Shown in pieces: positions 42,280 through 50,729 of a stretch of DNA of 64,000 nt. Made by a program: the position numbers and the translations under genes. This DNA is from Breoghania sp. L-A4. Its GTDB lineage: Bacteria; Pseudomonadota; Alphaproteobacteria; Rhizobiales; Stappiaceae. Where the stretch lies: positions 1,589,579-1,653,578 of the forward strand of contig NZ_CP031841.1 in assembly GCF_003432385.1 (NCBI RefSeq), in the 5' to 3' direction. Below the pieces are notes generated by a model, which was not told the origin of the DNA, made no database searches, and saw only the letters and a program-made list of their open reading frames with translations. The stretch's first letter is position 1. Every line of letters begins with the position of its first letter.

Positions 42280-42999
42280 ATGACCTTATTCGGACCGCGG
42301 GCCGGCCCCCTTGTGTCACGGGTGTTCGCCGCGAGTGTGGCCTTCTCCTGCGCGACCATCGTTTCCAGCCAGTCATCCACAGCCTGCTCGCTGGCTCTGG
42401 TCATTGCCATGGATGGCTCCTCCAGCGTCAGCGCCGACGAACATACGCTTCAGCTCCAGGGCATGGCGGACGCATTGAATGACAGCGACGTCAGATCGGC
42501 CATTCAGGCCGTCGGCGGGATCTGGTTTTCCAGCTTCGAGTGGAGCGGGCGGTATCAGCAAGTCATGCAGGTCGACTGGCGTTTCCTGGACGCTGACGAC
42601 AGCATCTCTGCCGCCGCGTCGGAACTGGCCGCGTCCAAACGCGGCTACACCGAGTTTCCAACCGCGCTCGGCTATGCTCTCGGTTATGCCTCCAACCATC
42701 TGGCCAAGGTCCCGGCTCCCTGTGAGCGCAAGGTGATCGATGTGGCCGGAGACGGCATCAACAACGAAGGTTTCGATGCCGCCACGGCCTATCGCGCCTT
42801 CGCGTTCGACGGCATCACGGTCAATGGACTGGCGATCGCCGGCGCCGTGCCGGACCCGGTCGCATACTACCGGGACAAGGTTATCCGAGGTCCGGGCGCG
42901 TTTGTCGAAGTTGCAAACGACTTCGCCGATTATACGGTGGCGATGAAACGCAAGCTGCTGAGAGAAATCGGCACAACGAACTATGCCGCCCTCAGATGA
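42280..42999 (+). CDS. DUF1194 (VWA-like) secreted protein
   Basis: A protein of 239 residues from MTLFGPRAGP, with a signal peptide ending near SSTA. The mature part starts CSLALVIAMDGSSSVSADEHTLQLQGMADAL. The DGSSS sequence is a MIDAS-type metal site of von Willebrand A domains, and the rest follows the DUF1194 pattern: VKRGYTEFPTALGYAL-like SKRGYTEFPTALGYAL, KVIDVAGDGINNEG, GITVNGLAI, YYRDKVIRGPGAFVEVANDFADYTVAMKRKLLREI. Function is unknown; adhesion or assembly in the periplasm or at the surface is typical for VWA proteins. ATG 42280 follows GAGAGG; an upstream ATG at 42241 is less likely. A second family member lies convergently downstream. Confidence 0.88.
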   Translation: MTLFGPRAGPLVSRVFAASVAFSCATIVSSQSSTACSLALVIAMDGSSSVSADEHTLQLQGMADALNDSDVRSAIQAVGGIWFSSFEWSGRYQQVMQVDWRFLDADDSISAAASELAASKRGYTEFPTALGYALGYASNHLAKVPAPCERKVIDVAGDGINNEGFDAATAYRAFAFDGITVNGLAIAGAVPDPVAYYRDKVIRGPGAFVEVANDFADYTVAMKRKLLREIGTTNYAALR

Positions 43000-43094
43000 G
43001 GGCTCACATGTGGCCGGATCCATTGTTCATGGAAACAGAGGTCAGTGTCCGTCAATCGAGGGGCCCTGACGAATATCGGGGTGGCGTGCGGGCA

Positions 43095-43226
43095 TGTGGC
43101 CCATCCTTCGAGACGCCGTCTTCGACGGCTCCTCAGGATGAGGTCATCATGTTGATATATTTTATGAAATAACTACATTCCCAACCTCATCCTGAGGAGG
43201 CGCGCCAGCGCCGTCTCGAAGGATGG
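43095..43226. repeat. Paired palindromic repeat, family B
   Basis: GGCCCATCCTTCGAGACGCC...CTCAGGATGAGGT and its facing partner ACCTCATCCTGAGGAGG...TCTCGAAGGATGGGCC are inverted around an AT-rich spacer (ATGTTGATATATTTTATGAA). It lies between two convergent DUF1194 genes. Each arm is itself a hairpin. Confidence 0.85.
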
Positions 43227-43326
43227 GCCGCTTGTTCGGCTGGGCTTCCAGCTCTTGTTCTTCCGGCCCGCGCGCGGCGCGCCTTGGCATGTCTAAATGG
43301 TCGATTCCACGAAGGCCGGAAGCGCT

Positions 43327-44070
43327 CTAACGCGCCGCGGACGCCTGGAGCCGGGCCGCAGGCGAGGGTTGCATCCCGGCAATTTCCAGGATCAGCTTCT
43401 GCCGTACGGCCTGCGCGAAGGAGGCGGAATCGTCCGCCGTCACGACGAACGCGCCGGGGCCGCCGATAATGTCGCGCGCGAAGCGCTCTTCCAGGTCGTA
43501 GGAGACCGGCCGGCCCGAGCAGAAGCGGCACAGGACGGCGAGCCCGTTGATGACGATCCCCGCATCGAGAACCTCCGCACGCGCGTCCGCGATGGTCGGA
43601 CCGTTCCAGTTGTTGGCGCTGTCCGCGGACAGGTCGATCACCCGCCGCAAGCCCGTTATGCCGTTTTCCTCGATGAGCGCCTTGCCCTTGAGCAAGGCGG
43701 CGCCGATGGCGTTGCGGCCATAGGCCCGTCGCGGCGGCGCCATGAGGGCCGTCGCGAAGGCCTCGGCTGACGCCGCGCCGTCGATGATCGTCCAGCCGAC
43801 GACGACGTCCTGAGATGCCGCGTCGGCCCATTCCACATAGGTGACCGCGATCTTGCCGTAGGCGTTGCGCCGGATCGCCGAGAGCACCGCCGGGTCAGTG
43901 ATGGCATCCGCGTAGCCGCGCCGTTGAAAGTGGATTTCGGCATCGTCGATCGATCCGGTTGCGTCGGCCAGCAGCACGAGCTCAAGGTCGAGTTCTTCTG
44001 CCCGGGCGGCGGTGGCAAAAAGCAGAAAAAGCGCGGCAACGAGAGTGGCGCGTGGGTAAGAAAAAGGCAT
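43327..44070 (-). CDS. DUF1194 (VWA-like) secreted protein, second copy
   Basis: The 247-residue protein starts MPFSYPRATLVAALFLLFATAARAEE, a classical signal peptide. The mature part has LDLELVLLADATGSIDDAEIHFQRRGYADAI with a DATGS variant of the metal site, GRNAIGAALLKGKALIEENGITGLRRVIDLSADSANNW, IVINGLAVL and FARDIIGGPGAFVVTADDSASFAQAVRQKLILEIAG. Domain order matches the first DUF1194 protein, but identity is moderate, so these are old paralogues. Start 44070 follows AAGGAG; the open frame upstream to 44106 is ignored. Two cysteines in LCRFCSGRP are absent from the other copy. Convergent with it across a family B repeat. Confidence 0.9.
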   Translation of the reverse strand: MPFSYPRATLVAALFLLFATAARAEELDLELVLLADATGSIDDAEIHFQRRGYADAITDPAVLSAIRRNAYGKIAVTYVEWADAASQDVVVGWTIIDGAASAEAFATALMAPPRRAYGRNAIGAALLKGKALIEENGITGLRRVIDLSADSANNWNGPTIADARAEVLDAGIVINGLAVLCRFCSGRPVSYDLEERFARDIIGGPGAFVVTADDSASFAQAVRQKLILEIAGMQPSPAARLQASAAR

Positions 44071-44217
44071 GATGGACTCCTTCAACATGAACAAGCGTAC
44101 CAGCAACTGCGGCGCGCGCTGTTACACATTTCCGGGCGTGATCAGCGGCCGGCAATGACGCGCAGCGCAAGCAACGCTCGGGCTAGAATGGTGCGTACAT
44201 GCGTCTGTTGAGGCCAG

Positions 44218-44799
44218 CTAGATCCCGGCGTCCGCGCCGAGCGGGTTCTGCATGCACTTGGCGTTGGCAAGCGCGTCGCGGATGGGCTTGGCGTGCTTAG
44301 CGTCGGGGACGAAGGCGCGCAGCAGGGCGACGGTGCGCTCGTGCGGGGTCTCGATGACGATCAGCCGCTCCAGATCATCGGGCGGATTCTCGCGCAGGAT
44401 CGACAATTGGGCGGGGGTGAGCACCAGCATGGCCAGCTTGCCGTCGCCCGAGGTGCGGTTGTTGAAGGAATAGGTGGTCTCGCCGCGCTGGTCGAACAGC
44501 GAGAACGACCAGAAGGTGTCGGGCACGTCGGCGTCCATGCGCACCGGGCCGCGCTCCAGCGAGAAGCGGCAGGCGGCGTGCGCCATGTGCGGGTCCAGCA
44601 TCGGCAGCGGCTCGGCGCCCGGCTTGACGGCCGGCAGCACGTTGAAGCGGGCGTCGGGGCCGAAGCGGGCGGCGCGCGTGAAGGCGTCGTCGGTGGTGAA
44701 GTCGGGGACGTTCATCACCGCCAGCAGGTGGATCACCGCCGCCAGCATGATGCCGCCGAGCACCCAGATCCAAAGGGAGGAGAACCACTGGCGGATCAT
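44218..44799 (-). CDS. DUF1254 domain-containing membrane-anchored protein
   Basis: A protein of 193 residues: MIRQWFSSLWIWVLGGIMLAAVIHLLAVMNVPDFTTDDAFTRAARFGPDARF. One N-terminal helix anchors the rest in the periplasm. The remainder has the DUF1254 order LPMLDPHMAHAACRFSLERGPVRMDADVPDTFWSFSLFDQRGETTYSFNNRTSGDGKLAMLVLTPAQL. Its start overlaps the stop of the DUF1214 gene by four bases (44796-44799). The DUF1214/DUF1254 pair is often found together in Hyphomicrobiales, with no agreed function. It ends the operon that begins with the class A penicillin-binding protein. Confidence 0.88.
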   Translation of the reverse strand: MIRQWFSSLWIWVLGGIMLAAVIHLLAVMNVPDFTTDDAFTRAARFGPDARFNVLPAVKPGAEPLPMLDPHMAHAACRFSLERGPVRMDADVPDTFWSFSLFDQRGETTYSFNNRTSGDGKLAMLVLTPAQLSILRENPPDDLERLIVIETPHERTVALLRAFVPDAKHAKPIRDALANAKCMQNPLGADAGI

Positions 44800-45524
44800 C
44801 GGCAGTCCCCGCGATTGATCTCCGGCATCTCCAGATCGGCCAGTCCGGTGCCGGTGGTCAGCGGCGTGTCGTACAGCCGCAGCACGAAGACGACGCGGCG
44901 GGCCTCGCCCAGCGGCAGCCAGTTGCCCGGCCGCGCGTAGCGCGAGACGGAGACCGAGAAGCTGCCGTCGGTGTTGCGCAGCAGCGCCTTGCTGTCGAGC
45001 GACTGGCGTCCGGCGGAGTTTTCGATCAGCCGCCCGGCGGTGTCGGTGGCGGTCAGCGTCCAGAGGCGCGCGGGCGGCGTGTCGCCGGCAATCCGGTAGT
45101 CGCAGGCGCCGGTCAGCGCGTTGCCCTCGCTGTCGTGCTCGGCGAAAAACGCAAGACCCTCGCCCGCGCCCAGCGGCACCTGGCCCGTGCGCGCCAGTGT
45201 GGCGGCCGAATAGGGGTCGGCGTCGGGCGTTCCGGCAGAAGGATAGGCGGTCCATTGGCCGAGCTGGACGGCGTTGAACAGCCGCCCGCGGTCCACCGCC
45301 AGATAGGCCGAGCCGATGCCGGCGACGAGCGCGATGGTGACGGTGATGAAGAGTTTCGCCACCAGCGCGAAGGGGCCTTCCGCCGGACCCTGTCCGGAGA
45401 GACGGGCGAGCGCCTCCTGCGCGACGTCCTCGCGCGGGCGGGGACGCGCGGGCGGACGCTTGCGCTTCGCGGGCAGCCAGGCGAGCGGAGAAAAGCGGCG
45501 CGGCGCGGCGTCGGCAAGAGCCAT
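44796..45524 (-). CDS. DUF1214 domain-containing membrane-anchored protein
   Basis: The 242-residue protein has a basic, disordered cytoplasmic N-terminus (RKRPPARPRPRED), one transmembrane helix near residues 55-75 (AKLFITVTIALVAGIGSAYLAV), and a periplasmic DUF1214 domain with WTAYPSAGTPDADPYSAATLARTGQVPLG, ACDYRIAGDTPPARLWTLTATDTAGR, GSFSVSVSRYARPGNWLPLG and VVFVLRLYDTPL. It starts two bases after the stop of the penicillin-binding protein gene and overlaps the DUF1254 gene, so all three are cotranscribed. A link to cell-wall synthesis follows only from this arrangement. Confidence 0.88.
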   Translation of the reverse strand: MALADAAPRRFSPLAWLPAKRKRPPARPRPREDVAQEALARLSGQGPAEGPFALVAKLFITVTIALVAGIGSAYLAVDRGRLFNAVQLGQWTAYPSAGTPDADPYSAATLARTGQVPLGAGEGLAFFAEHDSEGNALTGACDYRIAGDTPPARLWTLTATDTAGRLIENSAGRQSLDSKALLRNTDGSFSVSVSRYARPGNWLPLGEARRVVFVLRLYDTPLTTGTGLADLEMPEINRGDCR

Positions 45525-45526
45525 TG

Positions 45527-47707
45527 TCAGGAATCCTTGGCCGGGGCGGCGAGCGCTGCCTGACCCGACGGCGCGGGCGGCAGGGGCGTGGCGTTGCGCA
45601 GCAGCGCGCCGATGCCCCGGATCACCTCGGCCGACTGCTGGGACAAGAGCCGCGGCCGGTCGCCATAGGACTGGCCGTCCGCGTCCGGCTTCGTGGTGCT
45701 GGCAATGCGCTTTGCGTCGCCTTCAAGGCCCACGCCGGGCAGCGGCAGAAGATCGATGCCGGTGTGGGCGTATTCCATGTAGGTTTTCCAGGTCATCGCC
45801 GGCAGCGAGCCGCCGGTCACGCGTCCCGTCGGCGTGTAGTCGTCGTTTCCGAACCAGACGGCGGTGGTGTAGTTGCCGGTGTAGCCGATGAACCAGGCGT
45901 CGCGGTAGGCCTGGGTGGTGCCCGTCTTGCCCGCCGAGGTGAGGCCGTCGATGATGGCGCGCCGGCCGGTGCCGGCCACCACCACGTTGTGCAGCACGTC
46001 GTTCATCTGCTCCACCTTGTCCAGCGGCAGGACGCGCTCGGGCGGCGGCACGTCGCGGGCGTGGCTCCAGATGGTGGTGCCGGCCGAGTTCTTGATTTCC
46101 AGCACCGCGTAGGGCGTCGCCTTCATGCCGCCGTTGGAAAAGACGGAATAGGCCCCGGCCATGTCGAGAACGGTGACCTCGGAGGTGCCGATCGGCAGGG
46201 TGACCACGTCCTCCAGTTGATGGGTCAGGCCCATGGCGGAGGCGGTGGCGATGATCTTCTTGCGCCCGATCGCCTGGGCCAGGCGCACCGGGATCGTGTT
46301 GATGGATTTGGTCAGCGCCAGCTTCAGCGAGACGGGGCCGCGATAGGACCGGCCGTAGTTGCGCGGGCACCAGTTGCCGATACACAGCGGCCTGTCCGGC
46401 ACGATGCTGTCGGGACTGAAGCCGTTCATGAAGGCGGTGATGTAGACGAACGGTTTGAACGACGAACCGGGCTGGCGAAGCGCGTTGGTGGCGCGGTTGA
46501 ACTGGCTGGCGCCATAGTCCATGCCGCCGACCATGGCGCGCACGGCGCCGTCGGGCAGCACGGAGACCATGGCCGCCTGCTTCACGCGGTAGGCCTCGCC
46601 ATGCTGACGCAGGGTGGATTGCACCGCGTCCTCCGCCTGGCGCTGCAGGCCGGGGTCGAGCGAGGTGCGCACGGTGAGGATGCGGTCGTTGCCCGGCGCG
46701 ATCTTCTTCACCTCCTCGAACGCCCAGTCGAGGAAATGGTCCGGCACCTGGCCCTTGGAGCGGTCGATGGCGGTGGCGGGATTGCGCCGCGCGCCGATCA
46801 CCTGGCCCTCGGTCATGAAGTCGGCCTGCACCATGTTGGTGAGCACCTCGTTGGCGCGCAGGCGGGCGGCGGGCAGGTTCACATGCGGCGCGAATTTGGT
46901 CGGCGCCTTGAACAGTCCGGCCAGCATGGCGGATTCCGCCAGCGTCAGGTTGCGCACCGACTTGCCGAAGTAGAATTCCGACGCCGCGCCCACGCCGAAG
47001 GCGCCGCCGCCCATATAGGCGCGGTCGAGGTACAGCTTCAGGATCTCGCGCTTGGTGAGATTGGCCTCCAGCCACAGCGACAGGAAGGCCTCCTTGATCT
47101 TGCGCTCCAGCGTGCGCTCGTTGGACAGAAACAGGTTCTTGGCCAGCTGCTGGGTGATCGACGAGCCGCCCTGCACCACCGAGCGGGCGCGCAGGTTTTC
47201 CATCATGGCGCGCGCCGTGCCGATGACGTCGATGCCGAAATGCTCGAAGAAGCGCCGGTCCTCGGTGGCCAGCGCCGCCTTGACCAGGTAGTCGGGCAGT
47301 TCCTCCAGCGGCACCGTGTCGTTGAGCAGGATGCCGCGCTTGCCGATCTCGTTGCCGTAGCGGTCGAGGAAGGTGACGGAGAAATCGTCGGTGGTGCGCC
47401 AGTCGTCCTTGCGGGTCTCCTGGAACGCCGGCAGGGCGAAGGCCAGCATGATGATGATGCCGCCCAGCCCGAAGGTGAAGGCGTCCGACGCGAGTTCGGC
47501 CATCAGCCGTTTGAAGCCGCGCACCCGGAAGCGCCGCATCCAGGTGGAAAACGCCTCGATGGCCCGGCGCAGGACGAAGCCGAAGCGGAAGACGGAGCTG
47601 TCGATCCAGGCGTCGGCGGCGAGCAGGCGGTTGGAAATCCGCTGCCGGCGCCGTTTGGGTCTGGGCTGCGCGTCGTCACGGGGCGAATGGGGCGTTTCGT
47701 TGCTCAC
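45527..47707 (-). CDS. Class A penicillin-binding protein (PBP1A family)
   Basis: This is a bifunctional peptidoglycan synthase of 726 residues. After a cytoplasmic N-terminus and one helix (about 80-98) comes a family 51 glycosyltransferase: ATEDRRFFEHFGID with the catalytic Glu, GGSSITQQLAKNLFLSNERTLERKIKEAFL and YLDRAYMGGGAFGVGAAS. The transpeptidase shows SXXK in QPGSSFKPF, SXN in TKSINT and KTG in SAGKTGTTQAYRDAWFIGYTG. All motifs are intact, so it should be active and beta-lactam sensitive. It starts at GTG 47707 with AGGTGA upstream. It heads an operon with DUF1214 and DUF1254 genes. Confidence 0.95.
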   Translation of the reverse strand: MSNETPHSPRDDAQPRPKRRRQRISNRLLAADAWIDSSVFRFGFVLRRAIEAFSTWMRRFRVRGFKRLMAELASDAFTFGLGGIIIMLAFALPAFQETRKDDWRTTDDFSVTFLDRYGNEIGKRGILLNDTVPLEELPDYLVKAALATEDRRFFEHFGIDVIGTARAMMENLRARSVVQGGSSITQQLAKNLFLSNERTLERKIKEAFLSLWLEANLTKREILKLYLDRAYMGGGAFGVGAASEFYFGKSVRNLTLAESAMLAGLFKAPTKFAPHVNLPAARLRANEVLTNMVQADFMTEGQVIGARRNPATAIDRSKGQVPDHFLDWAFEEVKKIAPGNDRILTVRTSLDPGLQRQAEDAVQSTLRQHGEAYRVKQAAMVSVLPDGAVRAMVGGMDYGASQFNRATNALRQPGSSFKPFVYITAFMNGFSPDSIVPDRPLCIGNWCPRNYGRSYRGPVSLKLALTKSINTIPVRLAQAIGRKKIIATASAMGLTHQLEDVVTLPIGTSEVTVLDMAGAYSVFSNGGMKATPYAVLEIKNSAGTTIWSHARDVPPPERVLPLDKVEQMNDVLHNVVVAGTGRRAIIDGLTSAGKTGTTQAYRDAWFIGYTGNYTTAVWFGNDDYTPTGRVTGGSLPAMTWKTYMEYAHTGIDLLPLPGVGLEGDAKRIASTTKPDADGQSYGDRPRLLSQQSAEVIRGIGALLRNATPLPPAPSGQAALAAPAKDS

Positions 47708-48091
47708 CTGGGCTCACCTGGGCGTGTCATCGGGCCGGCCGGCCCCTTTCGGCCCGCGCGATGCCCGTTCGGGGGACACTGTCGGGCCTGTTTCTGGCGA
47801 TTTTCAGTCGAAGCCGCGTGGCGTCCACACGGGCTTGCGGACCACTCCGCACTATCGTTAACAGATTGCCAAACGGTTTATCGAGCCATGATTTTCATCA
47901 CATTCCGGTGCACCGAGGGGGACACTGGCGGGATTATGGCGTAAACCGCGCGGCTCCACGCCGGTGCCGCGGACGTTTTTTAGTATAGTCGCACTGGAAA
48001 ACAAACCGGATTTGCCCGACACAGGGACATTCCGCGCCGGCGGCCGGCTTTCACCGCCGCGGCGCCATGCGGCGACAGACAGGCGATCCCG
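47708..48091. other. Divergent intergenic region
   Basis: About 380 bases between the penicillin-binding protein gene and ycgN. No gene is seen. A modestly AT-rich part, 47855-47900, probably contains the promoters. Confidence 0.45.
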
Positions 48092-48580
48092 ATGACAATG
48101 GCGACCGAGACCCCCATGGGCACCGCTCCCGATGCGCCGTTCTGGCAGCAAAAGACGCTCGACGAGATGAGCACGGCGGAGTGGGAGTCGCTGTGCGACG
48201 GCTGCGCGCGCTGCTGCCTGAACAAGCTGGAGGACTGGGACACCGGCGAGATCCTGTGGACCAGCGTCGCCTGCGAGCTGCTCGACGATTCAAGCTGCCG
48301 CTGCCGCGACTACGACAACCGCGCCGCCATCATCCCCGACTGCGTGCAGCTCACGCCGAAAGAGGTGCGCACGCTGAGCTGGCTGCCGCCCACCTGCGGC
48401 TACCGGCTGGTCTCCGAGGGCCGCGACCTATACTGGTGGCATCCGCTGATCTCAGGCTCCGCCGAGACCGTGCACGACGCCGGCATTTCTGTGCGGCACC
48501 GCACGGTCTCCGAGGCCGGCATGGACGTGGAAGACTACGAGAATTTCATCGTCGACTGGGTCGATGAGACGCCGGGATAG
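48092..48580 (+). CDS. YcgN family cysteine cluster protein (UPF0260)
   Basis: The 162-residue protein has the CxxCxxCC cluster CDGCARCC near residue 36, then [64 protein letters not shown] and [11 protein letters not shown]. The conserved cysteines probably bind zinc or an iron-sulfur cluster. The family is widespread in Proteobacteria, and its biochemical role is unsettled. ATG 48092 follows AGGCGA. A single gene, divergent from the penicillin-binding protein operon. Confidence 0.93.
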   Translation: MTMATETPMGTAPDAPFWQQKTLDEMSTAEWESLCDGCARCCLNKLEDWDTGEILWTSVACELLDDSSCRCRDYDNRAAIIPDCVQLTPKEVRTLSWLPPTCGYRLVSEGRDLYWWHPLISGSAETVHDAGISVRHRTVSEAGMDVEDYENFIVDWVDETPG

Positions 48581-49108
48581 GGGCGATCCAACCGGTGGGA
48601 CCACCTGCGGTGGTCCGCGGAGTCGGGTCCGTCCCCTTGCGCGTTCCCGTCCCGGCGGTGGGATATGCGCCAAGCCCGGGACGCGGTGCGGCGCGCAAGA
48701 CGCGCGGGGCAGGACACCGGACAGCCCTCGGCGCGCGGGCAGGTCCGGCCCGACCGCCGCCCGTGCCTTTCCGCCCGCGAAACGATTTGTTTCGGGCCGC
48801 GTGCGCCGGCGGCAATTGTCCGAACAATTTTCAAGTAAAATCAGAAAATAAATCCGGTGCGTGAAGAATTTTCCCGTATTTTTCTTTACGGCAACGTTCT
48901 TGAAAGCCTAGGGTTGTCGCGCGATCGCCATTGCGCGGCGAATGTTGCGGATCTTGTTGATGCGGCGGCATTCGGGTTGAATGAACATTCAAAAGCGCCC
49001 GGGCGGGGCGGAAGCGGTTGAATAATTTTCTTTACAGAATTAAATGACGTTGCGTCAGATATTCCCGTGAGTGGTCGGGTTTTGCAAAAGGTGGTTTGAC
49101 GGTCTGCG
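48581..49108. other. Intergenic, about 530 bases, AT-rich second half
   Basis: 48581-48820 is GC-rich with no convincing gene. 48830-49090 is unusually AT-rich and contains ATTTTCCCGTATTTTTC and AATAATTTTCTTTACAG. No RNA or palindrome was identified. It may hold the promoter of the GIY-YIG-like gene. Confidence 0.5.
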
Positions 49109-49417
49109 GTGAGTGCGTCCCGGGACGAGCATTGCGTTTATATTCTGGCCGACCGGACGGGCGGCAACCTCACCATCGCGCTCACCGGTAATCTTTCCGA
49201 CCGCATCACCCAGTACCGGCACCGGGCGCGCACCGGCTTCGGCCGGCGTCTCCCGGCGCGCCGCCTCGTCTACTACGAGTTTCACGACACCAGGGACGCC
49301 GCCGCCCAGCGCGTCGCGCTGCTCAAATCGTGGGACCGCAGCTGGACGGACAAGCTGATTGAGGATCGCAACCCCGACTGGACGGACCTCGCCGCCGATG
49401 TGCTGCTGGCGCAGTGA
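49109..49417 (+). CDS. GIY-YIG nuclease-like small protein (degenerate motif)
   Basis: The 102-residue protein has the layout of single-domain GIY-YIG proteins (YhbQ/UPF0213 group): HCVYILADRTGGNLTIALTGNLSDRITQYRHRAR, then ARRLVYYEFHDTRDAAAQRVALLKSWDRSWTDKLIEDRNPDWTDL. In active relatives the first two strands end VYIL..N and LYIG.T.DL. Here the second reads LTIALTGNL, so the tyrosine and glycine of YIG are lost, and the Arg and Glu of the active site are only partly recognisable. It may be inactive as a nuclease. It starts at GTG 49109, with AT-rich DNA upstream. Confidence 0.75.
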   Translation: MSASRDEHCVYILADRTGGNLTIALTGNLSDRITQYRHRARTGFGRRLPARRLVYYEFHDTRDAAAQRVALLKSWDRSWTDKLIEDRNPDWTDLAADVLLAQ

Positions 49418-49464
49418 GGGGCGCGCGCCGTCCAACGCGCTTGTTCGCGTGGGAGGCTGGCGCG

Positions 49465-49855
49465 TGCGAAAGGCGCCTTCGGCGAGTCCCTCCTGGCTTC
49501 CGGCTCTCTCGACGCGCCTGCGGCGCGCTCGGTCCGGAAGGACGTGGAGGGTTGAAGCACGGCGGTGGGCGGTGGCGCGTGCAGCGACGTCTCTTCGGTA
49601 TCGATGCCTCTGTCAGGCTTCCTCTCACGACGTCATCCCGGACGGCCTGCGGCGAAGCCGCATGGCCAGATCCGGGATCCAGCACATCAGGCGGCGCTTG
49701 CGCCGTCCGGGGCTCTTGTCCGCGACGGGCACGTGGCGCGCTGACGCGCGCGCAAGGCGCCTTCGGCGAGTCCCTCCTGGGTTCCGGATCTCGCGATGCA
49801 CCTTCGGTGCACACGGTCCGGAATGACACAGAAGGGTTGAAGCGCGGCGGCGGGC
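49465..49855. repeat. Intergenic repeat array, family C
   Basis: Two units share GGCGCCTTCGGCGAGTCCCTCCTGG and CGGTCCGGAA..GA..CGGAGGGTTGAAGC. The second, 49631-49850, is a close copy of 10898-11110, including the segment ATCCGGGATCCAGCACATCA. No gene is supported in 49418-50228. Confidence 0.75.
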
Positions 49856-49929
49856 AATACACTGTGGGGCGCATTCGCGCGGATGGCGGGGATATCCTCG
49901 CGGGGCTCTTCGAGAAAATCGCGGAAACT

Positions 49930-50040
49930 CAGTATTTATCGCTCATACCTGCGTGAATTACTTTAAAATACTCGCAAAATGAAAAATAAACCATTGACAG
50001 CGCGACGTTGTTCTGGCATGGTTTTGCCATCATCAGACAG
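49930..50040 (+). promoter_or_regulatory. AT-rich region upstream of the GTA cluster
   Basis: A sharp AT-rich patch ends in TTGACA (49994-49999), a good -35 box, about 230 bases before g1. The matching -10 (CATGGT at 50017) is poor. This is the only promoter-like region before the GTA genes. Confidence 0.35.
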
Positions 50041-50228
50041 TTGCGCAACGAAGCGCGCCGGGCGGGAAGGTTTCCTCCGGCGATGACTGTGCCTGTCCAG
50101 CAGGCGCTGTTGCGAGGTGCCGTCCTGTCGCCGCATGTGGCGCGCGGGCGACGTCTCGCGTCCGGCTTTGCCGATGGCCCGCGCGGCTGTTCCCTTCCGT
50201 CCATCCGGTTCCTTGCGAAAGGGGCGAC

Positions 50229-50729
50229 ATGGAATATCCATCCGAACTCTGGGCGGAAGCGCGCAGGCTTTTCGAGGTGGAGGGGCAGGACGTGGCGGTG
50301 ATCGCGGAAATGCTGGATGTGCATCCCACGACCGTCTACGGCCGCGCCCGGCAGGAGCAGTGGTCACGGCCGCTGAACTACCGGGGGAAGAGGCCTCTCA
50401 CCGGTGTTGGCACCGCGCGGCGGCGGCGGATGACGGCGCGGCTGTTCGCGGCGTTTGAGCGGCAGGTGCGTGACATGGAGGCGCGGCTGGCGGGACTCGA
50501 CGGGCGCGAGGCGGACGACCGCGACGCGCGCACGCTGGCGACGCTGGCGCAGACGCTGGACCGGCTGGTCGGCCTGGATGCAAGCATCAACGCGCCCGAC
50601 GACGGCGAGGCCCCGGATGACGAGCCCGACATCGACGCGTTCCGCCGCGATCTTGCGCGACGCCTTGAAGCAATCCGAAGCGCGAGCCATCGAGGCCCTG
50701 CTGGCGAGCCTGAGCCGGGCGGAGACTGA
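50229..50729 (+). CDS. GTA gp1-like small terminase / DNA-packaging protein
   Basis: The 166-residue protein opens MEYPSELWAEARRLFEVEGQDVAVIAEMLDVHPTTVYGRARQEQW, a helix-turn-helix typical of small terminase subunits and of GTA gp1. An arginine-rich linker and a helical oligomerisation segment (TARLFAAFERQVRDMEARLAGLDG, DARTLATLAQTLDRLVGLD) follow. It should form the ring that feeds DNA to the large terminase. Unlike phage TerS, GTA versions do not bind a cos or pac site specifically. ATG 50229 follows GAAAGGGGCGAC. Its 3' end overlaps the large terminase gene in another frame. It is the first gene of the GTA cluster. Confidence 0.85.
   Translation: MEYPSELWAEARRLFEVEGQDVAVIAEMLDVHPTTVYGRARQEQWSRPLNYRGKRPLTGVGTARRRRMTARLFAAFERQVRDMEARLAGLDGREADDRDARTLATLAQTLDRLVGLDASINAPDDGEAPDDEPDIDAFRRDLARRLEAIRSASHRGPAGEPEPGGD

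Noticed and set aside
50014-50028. Sigma-54-like promoter TGGCA...TTGC before the GTA cluster
   Set aside because: The GG and GC elements are separated by nine bases, and sigma-54 promoters need ten. A single match with the wrong spacing is not enough.
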